64,000 nucleotides of DNA from Lacinutrix neustonica (GCF_026625145.1 NZ_CP113088.1:62001-126000), one strand, 5' to 3'. Numbered from the stretch's first letter, positions 17,589 through 27,867 are shown. Program-made: numbers and translations. The notes: generated from the sequence alone by a model not told the origin.

Positions 17589-18677
17589 CTATTCAAAATA
17601 AGAGAACGTTTCGCCTTCTTTAATATTAAGAAGGGTTTCGTAAATCATTTTTATTACATTTTCAACATCCTCACGATGCACCATTTCTACAGTGGTATGC
17701 ATGTAGCGCAACGGTAACGAAATTAAGGCAGAGGCCACCCCGCCATTGCTGTAGGCAAAAGCATCGGTATCTGTGCCAGTGGCTCTTGACAAGGCAGAAC
17801 GTTGAAACGGTATTTTATTAGCTTCGGCAGTGTCTGTAATTAAATCACGTAATTTTTGTTGTACAGCAGGGGCATAGGCAACTACAGGTCCTTTACCCAT
17901 TTCTAAAGCACCTTGCTTTTTCTGTTCTATCATGGGCGTGGTCGTGTCATGCGTCACATCTGTTACTATAGCCACATTTGGTTTAATACGGTGTGCTATC
18001 ATTTCGGCACCACGCAATCCAATTTCTTCCTGTACAGAATTGGTAACGTATAAACCAAAAGGTAAGGTTTTTTTGTTTTCTTTTAATAAACGCGCGACTT
18101 CAGCAATCATAAAACCACCCATTCTGTTATCTAAGGCACGACAAACAAATTTATCGTTATTAAGCACATGGAAGGTGTCCGGATACGTAATCACACAGCC
18201 TACATGCACACCCAATTTCTCTACCTCTTCTTTTGTTTCACAACCACAATCAATAAAAATATTATCTGGTTTAGGTGCTTCTTCTTTAGATTTGTCACGA
18301 GTGTGAATAGCAGGCCATCCAAAAACCCCTTTTACAATGCCTTTTTTAGTATGAATATTTACAATTTTACTTGGAGCAATCTGGTGATCACTACCCCCGT
18401 TTCTTATAACATATACAAGGCCATTGTCGCTTATATAATTAACATACCAAGAAATTTCATCGGCATGACCTTCAATGACAACCTTATATTTTGCTTCGGG
18501 ATTAATCACGCCTACAGCAGTACCATAGGTGTCTGTAATAAACTCATCTACATAAGGTTTAAGGTAGTCCATCCGGATTTTTTGACCGTCCCACTCGTAT
18601 CCCGTTGGTGCGGCATTGTTTAAATATTTTTCTAAAAAGTCCATAGACTTTTTGTTAAGTATGCTCTTTTTTGCCAT
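17589..18677 (-). CDS. M42 family glutamyl/deblocking aminopeptidase
   Basis: 362 residues. Metal ligands and catalytic residues of the M42 family are visible: VIEGHADEISW (first histidine), ALDNRMGGFM (bridging aspartate), TNSVQEEIGLRGAEM (catalytic glutamates), VDVTHDTTT-like VTDVTHD, and YMHTTVEMVHREDVE (last histidine). These cytoplasmic zinc or cobalt enzymes form tetrahedral dodecamers and trim peptides. Transcription ends at a clear hairpin terminator. Confidence 0.92.
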   Translation of the reverse strand: MAKKSILNKKSMDFLEKYLNNAAPTGYEWDGQKIRMDYLKPYVDEFITDTYGTAVGVINPEAKYKVVIEGHADEISWYVNYISDNGLVYVIRNGGSDHQIAPSKIVNIHTKKGIVKGVFGWPAIHTRDKSKEEAPKPDNIFIDCGCETKEEVEKLGVHVGCVITYPDTFHVLNNDKFVCRALDNRMGGFMIAEVARLLKENKKTLPFGLYVTNSVQEEIGLRGAEMIAHRIKPNVAIVTDVTHDTTTPMIEQKKQGALEMGKGPVVAYAPAVQQKLRDLITDTAEANKIPFQRSALSRATGTDTDAFAYSNGGVASALISLPLRYMHTTVEMVHREDVENVIKMIYETLLNIKEGETFSYFE

Positions 18678-18766
18678 TATTTTTAATTTTTGTCTAAAAT
18701 AACAATATTCAAGTGGAATTGGAAGTTAGCATTAAGTTAATTAGTAATTTTGTCTCTCTAAAATTC

Positions 18767-18774
18767 TATATTTG
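18767..18774 (+). promoter_or_regulatory. -7 box TATATTTG before the DUF4294 gene
   Basis: TATATTTG lies 26 bases before ATG 18801 and only 2 bases before ATG 18777, which favours 18801 as the true start. Confidence 0.45.
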
Positions 18775-18800
18775 GAATGATTTTAGCAGCTATTATTGAT

Positions 18801-19498
18801 ATGAAATATTTGATATACTTTTTTTTATTGTTTCCTATTCTGAATTTTGCTCAGGTGGATGCGTATGAGCAAGACGCTACAGAGGTTCAATATATTATTA
18901 TTGAAGGGGATTCTATTCCGCGTGAAACTATTGACTTAGAAGAAGTCATACTATTGCACAAACTAAATTTTGACAGTAAGCAAGATCAAAGACGTTACTA
19001 TATTTTAAGACGAAAGACGTTAAAAGTATATCCTTATGCTAAGTTAGCCAGCGAACGACTAGATTCTCTAACCCAAAGAATAGGAAGTTTAGAGTCTAAG
19101 CGCAAGCAAAGACAATACGCTAGAAGAGTACAGCAATATATAGAAGAAGAATTTTCGGGAGAACTGAAAAAACTAACGCGAACGGAAGGTCAAATATTGA
19201 TTAAACTTATTCATAGACAAACAGGAAAAACTACTTTTGAGTTGATTAAAACGTTGAGAAATGGCTGGCGTGCGTTTTGGTTTAATAACACAGCGAGTTT
19301 GTTCGATATTTCTTTAAAACGCGAGTTTGATCCGAACATGTAAAGGAAGATTATTTAATTGAAGACATCCTGCAACGCAATTTTCAATCGGGAGTTTTAA
19401 AAGAACAGAAATCTGCTATCGAATTTGATTTCCTGGAATTGACCAATAAATGGTTTAAAAAAGAAGATAGAACTACTAATAACTATCCTAAATCTTAA
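18801..19498 (+). CDS. DUF4294 domain protein, exported (frame broken)
   Basis: Start 18801 gives the signal peptide MKYLIYFFLLFPILNFAQ. The mature part has DSIPRETIDLEEVILLHKL and a conserved RRYYILRRKTLKVYPYAKLA block, then LTRTEGQILIKLIHRQTGKT and the NGWRAFWFNNTASLFDI motif, as in Bacteroidota DUF4294 proteins. The function is unknown. At 19332-19335 one base is missing in GATCCGGAACAT. The corrected frame continues EHVKEDYLIEDILQRNF and ends NNYPKS at 19498, overlapping the start of the hemolysin III gene (TAATG), so the two are translationally coupled. Confidence 0.8.
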
Positions 19499-20124
19499 TG
19501 AGAATACAAACGAAAAAGGAAGAATTGTGGAATGCGATAACGCACGGTATTGGAGCTGTTTTAGGGATTATTGGTTTACTCTTTTTAGTCTTCAATAATA
19601 CCCAAAAAACAAGTTGGAGTCTATTTAGCGTTATTGTTTATGGGGTGTCTATCGTGATTCTATTTGCAGCCTCTACCTTGTATCATTCTGTTTCTAGTGA
19701 AAAGAAGAAACATTATTTTCGTATTGTAGATCATATTAGTATTTACTTACTTATCGCAGGTACTTATACGCCGGTTTTATTAATTAGTTTGGAACAAAGC
19801 TTGGGGTGGACGCTTTTTTATGTGGTGTGGGGTATCGCTGCGTTTGGTGTTGTTTTAAAACTGTTTTTTACAGGACGGTTTAATGTGTTTTCTACACTGC
19901 TGTATTTAGTTATGGGTTGGTTGATTGTATTTGATTTTTCAAACCTAAATACCATCATGGATGCTGGAGGTATTATTTTACTCATGCTTGGTGGGTTGTT
20001 GTATACTGTTGGGATAGTGTTTTATGCCATAGACAAGCAACCTTTTTTTCATGTTATTTGGCATTTATTCGTGTTAGCTGGTGCCGTATGTCACTTTTTA
20101 ATGATTTATTTTTACGTGATATAG
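19498..20124 (+). CDS. Hemolysin III / PAQR family membrane protein (TrhA)
   Basis: 208 residues with seven membrane segments. Typical marks are KEELWNAITHGIGAVLGIIG at the N-terminus, FAASTLYHSV with the metal-binding histidine, and HYFRIVDHISIYLLIAGTYT. FHVIWHLFVLAGAVCHF at the C-terminus holds the remaining histidines. Members are putative zinc-dependent hydrolases involved in membrane fluidity, although named for haemolysis. Coupled to the DUF4294 gene. Confidence 0.9.
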   Translation: MRIQTKKEELWNAITHGIGAVLGIIGLLFLVFNNTQKTSWSLFSVIVYGVSIVILFAASTLYHSVSSEKKKHYFRIVDHISIYLLIAGTYTPVLLISLEQSLGWTLFYVVWGIAAFGVVLKLFFTGRFNVFSTLLYLVMGWLIVFDFSNLNTIMDAGGIILLMLGGLLYTVGIVFYAIDKQPFFHVIWHLFVLAGAVCHFLMIYFYVI

Positions 20125-20199
20125 ATAGGGCATGTGGCGGCTTTAAATTTATTAATGTCATCTTCAGATTAAAACAAAACTGTCATTTGCCCCTTTACG

Positions 20200-20476
20200 C
20201 TATTTGTCCCAAGGCCCCTCTTTTATTACAGGAATAAAAGCGTTTCCATCGTAGCGAAAAAGCCCTTTCCAACCGCCAAACCAAAATCGATTTTCACGAT
20301 CTTCAAAAACACTTAATATCCGCACCTTCACTGGTCTTTAAATGAGTAAATGATACGCCGTTATAACGGTACACACCATTATTTTCAGCAGCAAAGCAAA
20401 TATTTCCCTGCTTATCTTCATATAATCCGCCTATAATTGAATCTCGTATGTTGAATCTTTTTATAAAGTCGAGTGG
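20200..20476 (-). pseudogene. Fragment of a beta-propeller (two-component-regulator type) protein
   Basis: Two pieces in different frames encode typical propeller repeats: GGLYEDKQGNICFAAENNGVYRYNG, then VFEDRENRFWFGGWKGLFRYDG ending at TAG 20200-20202. Each blade has the pattern E-D-x-x-G-N-x-x-F followed by G-x-x-R-Y-D/N-G. The frame changes near 20325 and there is no start; the upstream DUF4268 gene abuts it directly. It is probably the relic of a larger periplasmic sensor or exported propeller gene. Confidence 0.6.
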
Positions 20477-20905
20477 TTAGGCCTTAATAAAATCTTCATA
20501 CTCATAAAAGAACGCTTCAAACAAAGCCATGTGTTCATTGAAAAATAACATAACGTCTTGCCAGGTGTTTTTATTATGAATGGAGACTTTTTGATCCAAT
20601 ACCACCGAGACTCTAGAGATTTCTTTACCGTTTTCTAAAAAATATGCTTCTTCAAAAATAGCATCCGGCAAAAAATCGGTTTTAAGTATAGTTTCTAAAG
20701 ATTGGAGCTTTTCCCAGTAGGTAATACGATTTTCTAAATCGTCTTCCAGGTCCAACACCACTGCAGCTTGTTTATTATCAAATTGAAACTTGAAACTAAA
20801 GCCCTTTATTTTTGTATGGTATAACAGCCATTTTCTTGGAAAAGATTTCCCAAAGCTGGTCCAGAACTCTTGTTTTAGTTGTTTCGATTCTTCTTGTGAA
20901 AACAC
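20477..20905 (-). CDS. DUF4268 domain protein
   Basis: 142 residues, soluble. FGKSFPRKWLLYHTKIKGF and FKFQFDNKQAAVVLDLEDD match the DUF4268 domain, which appears alone in many Bacteroidota and elsewhere as the C-terminal part of nuclease-like or restriction-associated proteins. YWEKLQSLETIL and FFYEYEDFIKA are the usual C-terminal blocks. The function is not known. It is followed immediately by the propeller fragment. Confidence 0.8.
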   Translation of the reverse strand: MFSQEESKQLKQEFWTSFGKSFPRKWLLYHTKIKGFSFKFQFDNKQAAVVLDLEDDLENRITYWEKLQSLETILKTDFLPDAIFEEAYFLENGKEISRVSVVLDQKVSIHNKNTWQDVMLFFNEHMALFEAFFYEYEDFIKA

Positions 20906-20970
20906 GTTTTCAAATTTTTAATTATAAGTAAATGGCGCATTACCTTTTAAACCAACACTCTTTTCTTTCT

Positions 20971-21642
20971 TTAGATAAAATAAGCAATAACAACAGCCAA
21001 TACGATGGTTGCTAATTTTGTGATATTAAATTTATGATCTTCATTACTTTCAAATAGAATCGTAGTAGATATGTGTAAAAAAATACCAATAACAATCGCC
21101 GAAATTTCTAAAAAGTAGGTTTCAAAAAAAGTGAAATTTTCAGACAGATACACCCCCAATGGTGTCATAAAAGCAAAGAGCATCATAAATAATAATGATT
21201 TTCTCTTAGGCATTTTAGAGGCTAAAAAAAAGGTGGTTAAAATGACTGCCACAGGTAGTTTGTGAACGATAACACCATAAATTAAACTCCCATGTGCATG
21301 AATGGGGATCCCTTCTAGAACACTGTGAATACTTAAACTTACAAATAATAACCAAGGAAAAGCGGTGGCGTTCTTGTTAATATGTACATGTCCGTGCTCT
21401 GCCCCTTTAGAAAAGAACTCTAAAACGATTTGCAATAAAATACCAACCATAATAAACAACCCCACGTTTTTGTTTTCTGTATGGTAAACTTCCGGTAAAA
21501 AACTAAAAACAGTAATAGATAGGAGGAAGGCCCCACTAAAAGCAAGTAGTAATTTTAAGTTTTTAGGTTGTTTAGGTTTTAAAACCACGACAATGAGAAA
21601 ACCTAAAACGACAGTCGCTACGGGTAATAAAAGATTCAGCAT
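20971..21642 (-). CDS. ZIP family metal transporter
   Basis: About 223 residues with eight predicted membrane segments. FSFLPEVYHT near residue 48, HSVLEGIPIHAHG near 107 and VHKLPVAVILTTFFLA near 127 give the histidine and glutamate residues that bind zinc or iron in transmembrane helices of ZIP proteins. A histidine-rich loop (EHGHVHINKN) lies before helix 4. It imports zinc or a related divalent metal. It directly follows the methyltransferase gene, whose stop abuts this start. Confidence 0.85.
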   Translation of the reverse strand: MLNLLLPVATVVLGFLIVVVLKPKQPKNLKLLLAFSGAFLLSITVFSFLPEVYHTENKNVGLFIMVGILLQIVLEFFSKGAEHGHVHINKNATAFPWLLFVSLSIHSVLEGIPIHAHGSLIYGVIVHKLPVAVILTTFFLASKMPKRKSLLFMMLFAFMTPLGVYLSENFTFFETYFLEISAIVIGIFLHISTTILFESNEDHKFNITKLATIVLAVVIAYFI

Positions 21643-22374
21643 TTATTTGAAAATGAGAATTAAACGTTCAGATTGTTTTCTATGGTATTTATTTAATTTA
21701 TGATCGCCAAAAACATCTAGTAAATAGACGCCAGCTTTTTCAAAAAGCGCTTCAAAATCTTTTAATGTTAGCGCTTTTACGCGTTCCTGAAATTCAAAAT
21801 CCTCTCCGTCTACAGTAAATGAAATGTCTTTAATAAGGTAGCCATTATCTACGTAACGTTTTTGATGAAAGGTGATGCCTTCCACGGTTTTTGAGTTTTC
21901 CGAAACAAGATTTTCAATAATGTATTCGCTATTTAGAAAATCTATAACACCAAAGCCCGTCTCGCTTAAATTGGCTTTTATCGCTTTAATGGTATTGAGG
22001 TTATCTTCTTCATTATCAAAATAGCCAAAACTGGTAAAGAGATTAAAAACGGCATCAAAAGTCTCAGGATATGGTTTACACATATCATGAACCTCAAAAT
22101 TTAAGGTCTCGTTTTCAAATTGTTTGGCATATTCAATACTGTTTTCAGACAAGTCGACACCAGTGACATGGTAACCTATTTCATTTAAATACACAGCATG
22201 CCGTCCCTTACCACACGCTAAATCTAATATTTTTCCGTGTTCAGGAATGTTTAAGTAATTGGTGAGATTCGTCATGAAAGTTTCAGCTTCTTCGTAATCT
22301 CTGTCCTTATATAATATATGGTAAAATGGTGTATCAAACCATGACGCGTACCAAGTAGTGTTGTCTTTTATCAT
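21643..22374 (-). CDS. Class I SAM-dependent methyltransferase
   Basis: About 243 residues. Motif I is KILDLACGKGRHAVYL, with VTGVDLSENSIEYA as motif II and DAVFNLFTSFGYF as motif IV, all of the Methyltransf_25 type. The N-terminus WYASWFDTPFYHILYKDRD is conserved in a Bacteroidota group of unknown substrate. I start at ATG 22374 (MIKDNTTWY). It is divergent from the rRNA methyltransferase gene and cotranscribed with the ZIP gene. Confidence 0.83.
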   Translation of the reverse strand: MIKDNTTWYASWFDTPFYHILYKDRDYEEAETFMTNLTNYLNIPEHGKILDLACGKGRHAVYLNEIGYHVTGVDLSENSIEYAKQFENETLNFEVHDMCKPYPETFDAVFNLFTSFGYFDNEEDNLNTIKAIKANLSETGFGVIDFLNSEYIIENLVSENSKTVEGITFHQKRYVDNGYLIKDISFTVDGEDFEFQERVKALTLKDFEALFEKAGVYLLDVFGDHKLNKYHRKQSERLILIFK

Positions 22375-22436
22375 AATATTTCCCATAAAATCGGGAATCT
22401 CGATTTAGTTTATTTCACGTTAGCACAAAAATAGAG

Positions 22437-22444
22437 TATTTTTG
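22437..22444 (+). promoter_or_regulatory. -7 box TATTTTTG before the THUMP methyltransferase gene
   Basis: TATTTTTG stands 11 bases before ATG 22456, and 20 bases before the alternative ATG 22465. Confidence 0.5.
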
Positions 22445-22455
22445 CTTTCTATTGG

Positions 22456-23625
22456 ATGAAAATAATGGAAGATAATTTCAAAATGGTTGCCAAAACCTTA
22501 TTTGGCTTTGAAGAGTTACTAGCAAAAGAATTAATACAACTAGGTGCACGAGAAGTGAAAACGGGTGTGCGTAACGTGAGTTTTGTTGGGGATAAAGGGT
22601 TTATGTATAAGGCTAATTTAGGGCTACGTACAGCAACTAAAATATTAAAACCGATTAATACGTTTAGAATTAGGAGCGAGAAAGATTTGTATGATCAAGT
22701 GTACAAAATGGATTGGAGTAAGTATCTAAAACCTTCTGGTACTTTAGCTATTGATTCTACTGTGAATTCTGAAGTTTTTAATCATTCGTTATATATTTCT
22801 CAAAAAACGAAAGATGCTATTGTTGATAAATTTAGAGATGAAACCGGAGAACGTCCCAATGTGGACTTAAAGTTTCCAGATCTAAAGGTAAATGTCCATA
22901 TAGATAGAGAAACGTGTAATATTTCTTTAGATTCTTCCGGGGATTCTTTGCATAAAAGAGGCTATAAATCGGCAACGAACATAGCTCCTATAAATGAAGT
23001 ATTAGCCGCGGGATTGATTATGTTGTCCGGTTGGGACGGACAGAGTGATTTTATGGACCCTATGTGTGGTAGTGGTACGCTTTTAGCTGAAGCAGCGATG
23101 ATTGCTTGTAATATACCCCCTAATTTAATGCGTAAAGAATTTGCTTTTGAGCGTTGGACGGATTGGGATGTGGAGTTATTTGAAAAGATTGAGGAATCGT
23201 TGCTGAAGAAAACACGTGATTTCCACCATAAGTTGATAGGTTTTGACAAATCACCCAGCGCTGTAACAAAAGCGATTGAGAATTTAAAAAATGCCCATTT
23301 AGATGAATTCGTGACCATTAAACATGAAGATTTTTTTAAAACCCAAAAAGGAGGAGACGATAAACTACATATGGTGTTTAATCCACCGTATGGCGAACGT
23401 TTAGATATCGATATGGAAAGCTTTTATGCGAATATTGGAGATACCTTAAAACAAAATTACCCCAATACCGAGGCTTGGTTTATTACTTCAAATTTGGAGG
23501 CATTAAAACACGTGGGCTTGCGTCCTTCTAGAAAAATACATCTCATGAATGCCAAACTAGAGTCGCGTTTAGTGAAGTATGACATCTATGCTGGGAGTAA
23601 GAAAGGGAAGTATATGAATAACTAA
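22456..23625 (+). CDS. 23S rRNA guanine-N2 methyltransferase, THUMP + RlmL-type domain
   Basis: 389 residues. The N-terminal THUMP domain spans about residues 45-155 (FGFEELLAKELIQLGA, VNVHIDRETCNISLDSSGD, LHKRGYK). The methyltransferase domain has FMDPMCGSGTLLAEAAMIA (SAM binding) and the amino-methylating motif MVFNPPYGERL. This matches the N-terminal half of RlmL, which makes m2G2445 in 23S rRNA; Bacteroidota usually have the short form without the RlmK half. ATG 22465 (MEDNFKM) is an equally possible start. Confidence 0.87.
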   Translation: MKIMEDNFKMVAKTLFGFEELLAKELIQLGAREVKTGVRNVSFVGDKGFMYKANLGLRTATKILKPINTFRIRSEKDLYDQVYKMDWSKYLKPSGTLAIDSTVNSEVFNHSLYISQKTKDAIVDKFRDETGERPNVDLKFPDLKVNVHIDRETCNISLDSSGDSLHKRGYKSATNIAPINEVLAAGLIMLSGWDGQSDFMDPMCGSGTLLAEAAMIACNIPPNLMRKEFAFERWTDWDVELFEKIEESLLKKTRDFHHKLIGFDKSPSAVTKAIENLKNAHLDEFVTIKHEDFFKTQKGGDDKLHMVFNPPYGERLDIDMESFYANIGDTLKQNYPNTEAWFITSNLEALKHVGLRPSRKIHLMNAKLESRLVKYDIYAGSKKGKYMNN

Positions 23626-23643
23626 TTCTTAGGAATGCTTCTT

Positions 23644-24356
23644 TTACTTATTCTTTTTAAAAATGGGAATTAAATAAGAGATGGTATAACTATACCCCGC
23701 GCCAAACTTACTGCTATCATAGGTTTTGTTAAAACCAGGGATATACAAATTGTCAAAATTTTCAGGGTGATCGTCAGATATTAAACCTTTAAGTTGCGCA
23801 TTTAAACCTACAAAGAGATTATTGAGTACTTCAGCTTTAATACCAATTACAAATTCTACCCAAAGGGCTGAAAGGCCACTGAATTCTTTAGATTCCGTAT
23901 TTGTAAATTGTGGTGCCCAGTATTGATCTTCAACATATACGGTATAACTGTTTCTGGTTTGAGAAAACGTGCTAATACCCCCTCTAAAGCCTGAGTAAAT
24001 CATATTCTCCATGCCTAGCCAGTTGGTATACATGTTATAATCTAAGCCGCCTTTAAAGTAACTTCCGAAGCGGTAACATTTAAAAAATCGGTAGTGCTTG
24101 TTTTTTCTTCATTACCCAACTCTGCTGCAATATACCAGCTTTGTGTTAGTCTAAAATCGCCGTTTAATTCAAAACCCTTATAATCTTCATCGATAGCAGT
24201 ACGGATTAACTTACTCAAATCGGCACCAACACGTAGTCCATATTTTTGAGTGTATTTTATGGAGTCTGTAACTGTTGTTTTTTTATCCTGAGCGTTAACA
24301 GTAAGACCACATAATAGGATAAGGCTGCTAATGACGTATAGTCCAGTGTGTTTCAT
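23644..24356 (-). CDS. DUF6048 outer-membrane-type protein (frame broken)
   Basis: A signal peptide (MKHTGLYVISSLILLCGLTVNAQ) is followed by amphipathic strands (YGLRVGADLSKLIRTAID, GDFRLTQSWYIAAELGNEE, SGFRGGISTFSQTRNSYTVY) and an aromatic-ended C-terminus. This is a small beta-barrel of the DUF6048 family. The frame breaks at 24065-24068: GCTTCCGGAAGT has lost one base. Repaired, it reads TASGSYFKGGLDYNMYTNWLG and the protein has about 237 residues. It overlaps the preceding DUF6452 gene by 29 bases; this pair downstream of rlmD is common in flavobacteria. Confidence 0.78.
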
Positions 24357-24873
24357 CTTCATTCAATACAGATTGATTTTCGTTTGTTGCGTCTTCAAAT
24401 AGCATCCAGTTATCACCATCGGGTTCAATAGTTACAGAGACGTTTTCATAAGTCGTTTTATAACCACAGGCGCGGGACACATAAAGGTCCTTAATTTTAT
24501 AGGTAATAGTTATGGTATCTGCATTGCCAGTTGTCATATCATCAACATACTCTTTATAGACAACGAACTTTGTTTCACCTACATATTCGATTTCGCCTTC
24601 CTCTTCCACTTCAATTCTATCTGTTTTGAGAGGTAAAATCATTTGTAATTCACTACTACTGCCACTATAGGCTTCCAAAAAGCGAGAACTATCGTCCGGA
24701 TCTTCAACTCTTAAGCCAGCAACGTTTTTTGTACTTTCCGGATTGGCCAAATCCCTAAACTCAAAGATCATTCGTGGTGTTACAGGGGTGTTTTCATCAC
24801 ATAAGTCATCTTTTTCGCAGGTAAATAGCGAAAAAGCGCATACAGCAAACACCATTATTTTGAGGTTTTTCAT
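24328..24873 (-). CDS. DUF6452 lipoprotein
   Basis: 181 residues with a lipoprotein signal (IMVFAVCAFSLFTC). The mature part starts EKDDLCDENTPVTPRMIFEF and later has RACGYKTTYENVSVTIE, the conserved features of DUF6452. The function is unknown. It lies between rlmD and the DUF6048 gene and overlaps the latter, so the pair may form one cell-envelope unit. Confidence 0.8.
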   Translation of the reverse strand: MKNLKIMVFAVCAFSLFTCEKDDLCDENTPVTPRMIFEFRDLANPESTKNVAGLRVEDPDDSSRFLEAYSGSSSELQMILPLKTDRIEVEEEGEIEYVGETKFVVYKEYVDDMTTGNADTITITYKIKDLYVSRACGYKTTYENVSVTIEPDGDNWMLFEDATNENQSVLNEDETHWTIRH

Positions 24874-24886
24874 TTTAGTTTCTATT

Positions 24887-26300
24887 CTAACGCTTTTCTA
24901 AAAGTACAATATTTTCTACATGAAACGTTTGCGGGAACATATCTACAGCTTGTACTTTAGTGACTTTATACAACGCATCCAAGAGTTCTAAGTCTCTCGC
25001 TTGTGTGGCGCTGTTGCAACTTACATAAACTACCTTTTACTGGCGCAATGTTTAGTATTTGTTTAACAACATCTTTATGCATTCCATCACGAGGTGGATC
25101 GGTAATAATGACATCTCGGATGACCATGTGCCGCTATAAATTGCTCATTAAATACGTTTTTCATGTCACCAACAAAGAATTCAACGTTATCAATGCCATT
25201 TAATTGTGCATTTTCTTTTGCAGCAGTAATGGCATCAGGTACAGATTCTACACCTACCACCTTTTTAGCTTGTTTGGCAACAAATTGAGCAATAGTTCCC
25301 GTACCCGTGTACAAATCGTAAACCAATTCATCACCTTTTAAATCGGCGAACGTACGGGTTAATTTATATAATTCATAGGCCTGAGCAGAATTGGTCCGGT
25401 AGAAAGATTTTGCATTAATCTTAAATTTCAAGCCTTCCATTTCTTCAAAAATATGGTCTTTACCTTTATAACAAACCACTTCTTGATCGTAAATGGTGTC
25501 ATTCGCTTTGCCGTTTATAACATATTGAAGCGAGGTGACTTCCGGAAATGTTTCGGCAATATAATCGAGTAATAACTCACGTTGTTGTTTGTCTTCTTTA
25601 AAAAACTGAACCAAAACCATGAGGTCTCCCGTTGACGCCGTTCGAATCATTAAAGTACGTAACAATCCAGTTTGATTTCTGGTATTAAAAAACGCCAAAC
25701 CATTTTCTACAGCAAATGTTTTTACCCCATTTCTAATGGCGTTGGATGGATCTGCTTGCAAATGACATTTTTTGATGTCTAGAATTTTATCCCACATCCC
25801 AGGAATATGAAAGCCAAGTGCATTTCTATCTCCAAAATCTTGATCACTTTGTATTTCTTCTAAAGTTAACCAACGGGAATCACTAAATGAAAATTCCATT
25901 TTATTTCTGTAAAAGTACTGCTCGCTAGAACCAAGAATAGGCGTGACTTCGGTAATTCGATATGGCCAATTCGTGTTAGGTTGTTAGTCACTTCCTTTTG
26001 CTTATAGAACAATTGATGCTCATAGGCCATATTTTGCCACTTACAGCCTCCACAGACTCCAAAATGTTGACATTCCGGTTCTGTACGTTTGTCACTCAAG
26101 GTATGAAAAACGGTAGCTTTACCTTCATAATAAGCCTTACGTTTTTTAAAGGTTTGTACATCTACGACATCACCTGGTACTGCGTTTGGTAAGAAAATTA
26201 CTTTTCCATCTGGTGCCTTTGCTACTGTTTTTCCTTTTGCAGCAGCATCTATTACTTCAACATTTGTGAAGATTTGCTTTTTATTTTTACTTCTTGCCAT
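24887..26300 (-). CDS. rlmD: 23S rRNA (uracil-C5) methyltransferase RlmD (frame broken)
   Basis: ATG 26300 (MARSKNKKQ) opens an N-terminal TRAM domain followed by the iron-sulfur motif ECQHFGVCGGCKWQNM. The methyltransferase half has LVYDLYTGTGTIAQFVAKQ, DNVEFFVGDMKNVF, the catalytic ITDPPRDGMH and a C-terminal VSCNSATQARDL with the nucleophilic cysteine. It makes m5U in 23S rRNA. Three breaks are seen. At 25948-25952 CCGGAAG has lost a base. At 25115-25119 CATCCGGATG is read CATCCGAGATG. Near 25033 there is one extra base in GTAAAAGTAGTT, not at a CCGG site. Repaired length is about 470 residues, normal for the family. Confidence 0.85.
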
Positions 26301-26305
26301 AAGTG

Positions 26306-26313
26306 CAAAAATA
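26306..26313 (-). promoter_or_regulatory. -7 box TATTTTTG for rlmD
   Basis: The octamer lies 5 bases upstream of ATG 26300 and supports that start rather than 26339. Confidence 0.45.
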
Positions 26314-26516
26314 GTTTCTTTTTTAGTCACAAAAAACACTATCCAAATATTTTAATTCAACCTTATATTTAGTAATTTGCAAACTCTTAGGGATGATTTC
26401 TCTCCCACGCTGAATTTTCGATTCTCGCCTGCAATAAAATTATGGTGAGTTTAGACTTCGAAAGGAAAAAGGTACAGAAGGAATGGCTACTTTATAACTT
26501 TAAAATTAATAAAAAA

Positions 26517-27796
26517 ATGGCTGTTTTAGAACACTTAACATCGCAACAGGCGATGGATTTAGAAAACAAATACGGAGCACACAATTACCATCCACTTCCT
26601 GTAGTATTGAGTAAAGGTGATGGGGTGTATGTATGGGATGTAGAAGGTAAAAAGTATTACGATTTTTTATCGGCATACTCTGCGGTTAACCAAGGACATT
26701 GTCACCCAAAAATTGTTGGGGCCATGACCCAACAAGCACAAACCCTTACTTTAACTTCAAGAGCATTTTATAATGATATGTTGGGGAAGTTTGAAAAATA
26801 TGCGACGGAAACGTTTCATTTTGATAAGTTATTACCCATGAATACTGGTGCCGAAGCTGTGGAAACCGCTTTAAAACTATGTAGAAAATGGGCGTATGAA
26901 GTGAAAGGTATTGATGAAAATGAAGCTGAAATAATTGTATGTGAAAACAATTTCCATGGAAGAACGACGACGATCATTTCATTTTCTAACGATGCTGTGG
27001 CACGCAAAAACTTTGGTCCCTACACTAAAGGGTTTATAAAAATTGAATACGATAATCTTAAGGCTTTAGAAGACGTATTAAATAGTAATAAGAATGTTGC
27101 AGGGTTCCTAGTTGAGCCTATTCAAGGTGAAGCGGGTGTTTATGTGCCTAGTGAAGGGTATTTGGCAGCAGCAAAAGCGTTGTGTGAAAAACATAATGTC
27201 TTATTTATTGCAGACGAGGTACAAACAGGAATAGGAAGAACAGGTCGTTTATTAGCGACATGTGGTAACTGCTCTTGTGTGGATAAACATTGTTCAGGCA
27301 CACCGAAGTAAAGGCCGATATTTTAATTCTAGGAAAAGCCTTATCAGGAGGTGCGTATCCGGTGTCTGCTGTTTTAGCTAATAATAACATCATGAATGTT
27401 ATAAAACCAGGAAACCATGGGAGTACCTTTGGAGGAAATCCGGTGGCTGCTGCTGTAGGTATGGCTGCTTTAGAAGTTATTAAAGATGAAAAATTAGCAG
27501 AAAACGCACAGGAATTAGGTGAATTGTTTAGAGCCGAATTACAAAAGTTTATTGACACCTCGAACATCGTTAACGGTGTAAGAGGAAAAGGTTTATTAAA
27601 TGCGATTTTAATTAACGATAGTGAAGACAGTGAGACGGCATGGAATATTTGTATTGCCTTACGTGATAACGGGTTATTGGCAAAACCTACACATGGAAAC
27701 ATTATTCGTTTTGCACCCCCTCTAGTAATGACGAAAGAACAATTATTAGATTGTGTAACTATTATTACTAAAACGTTAAAGCAATTTGAAAAATAG
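26517..27796 (+). CDS. rocD: Ornithine aminotransferase (frame broken)
   Basis: Start 26517 ([20 protein letters not shown]) matches bacterial RocD. Class III PLP motifs are present: [57 protein letters not shown] and the lysine motif [18 protein letters not shown]. It moves the delta-amino group of ornithine to 2-oxoglutarate, giving glutamate semialdehyde. The frame breaks at 27303-27306, where CACACCGGAAGTA has lost one base. Repaired, it has about 426 residues, near the usual length. The segment [15 protein letters not shown] is longer than in classical RocD but occurs in flavobacterial members. A strong terminator follows. Confidence 0.88.
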
Positions 27797-27815
27797 ATTG
27801 ACTTCGTTTTATTAT

Positions 27816-27851
27816 AAAGAAAAAAGCGACCCTAGGGTCGCTTTTTTCTTT
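27816..27851. terminator. Bidirectional terminator
   Basis: A perfect palindrome AAAAAAGCGACCC and GGGTCGCTTTTTT lies between convergent rocD and the CCC-motif membrane protein gene. Confidence 0.9.
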
Positions 27852-27867
27852 ATAATATTTGAGATAA

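Noticed and set aside
27303..27306. Programmed ribosomal frameshifting at CCGAA-type sites
   Set aside because: Both plus and minus shifts, as well as base changes to stop codons, occur at the same motif, and no slippery run or downstream structure is common to the sites.
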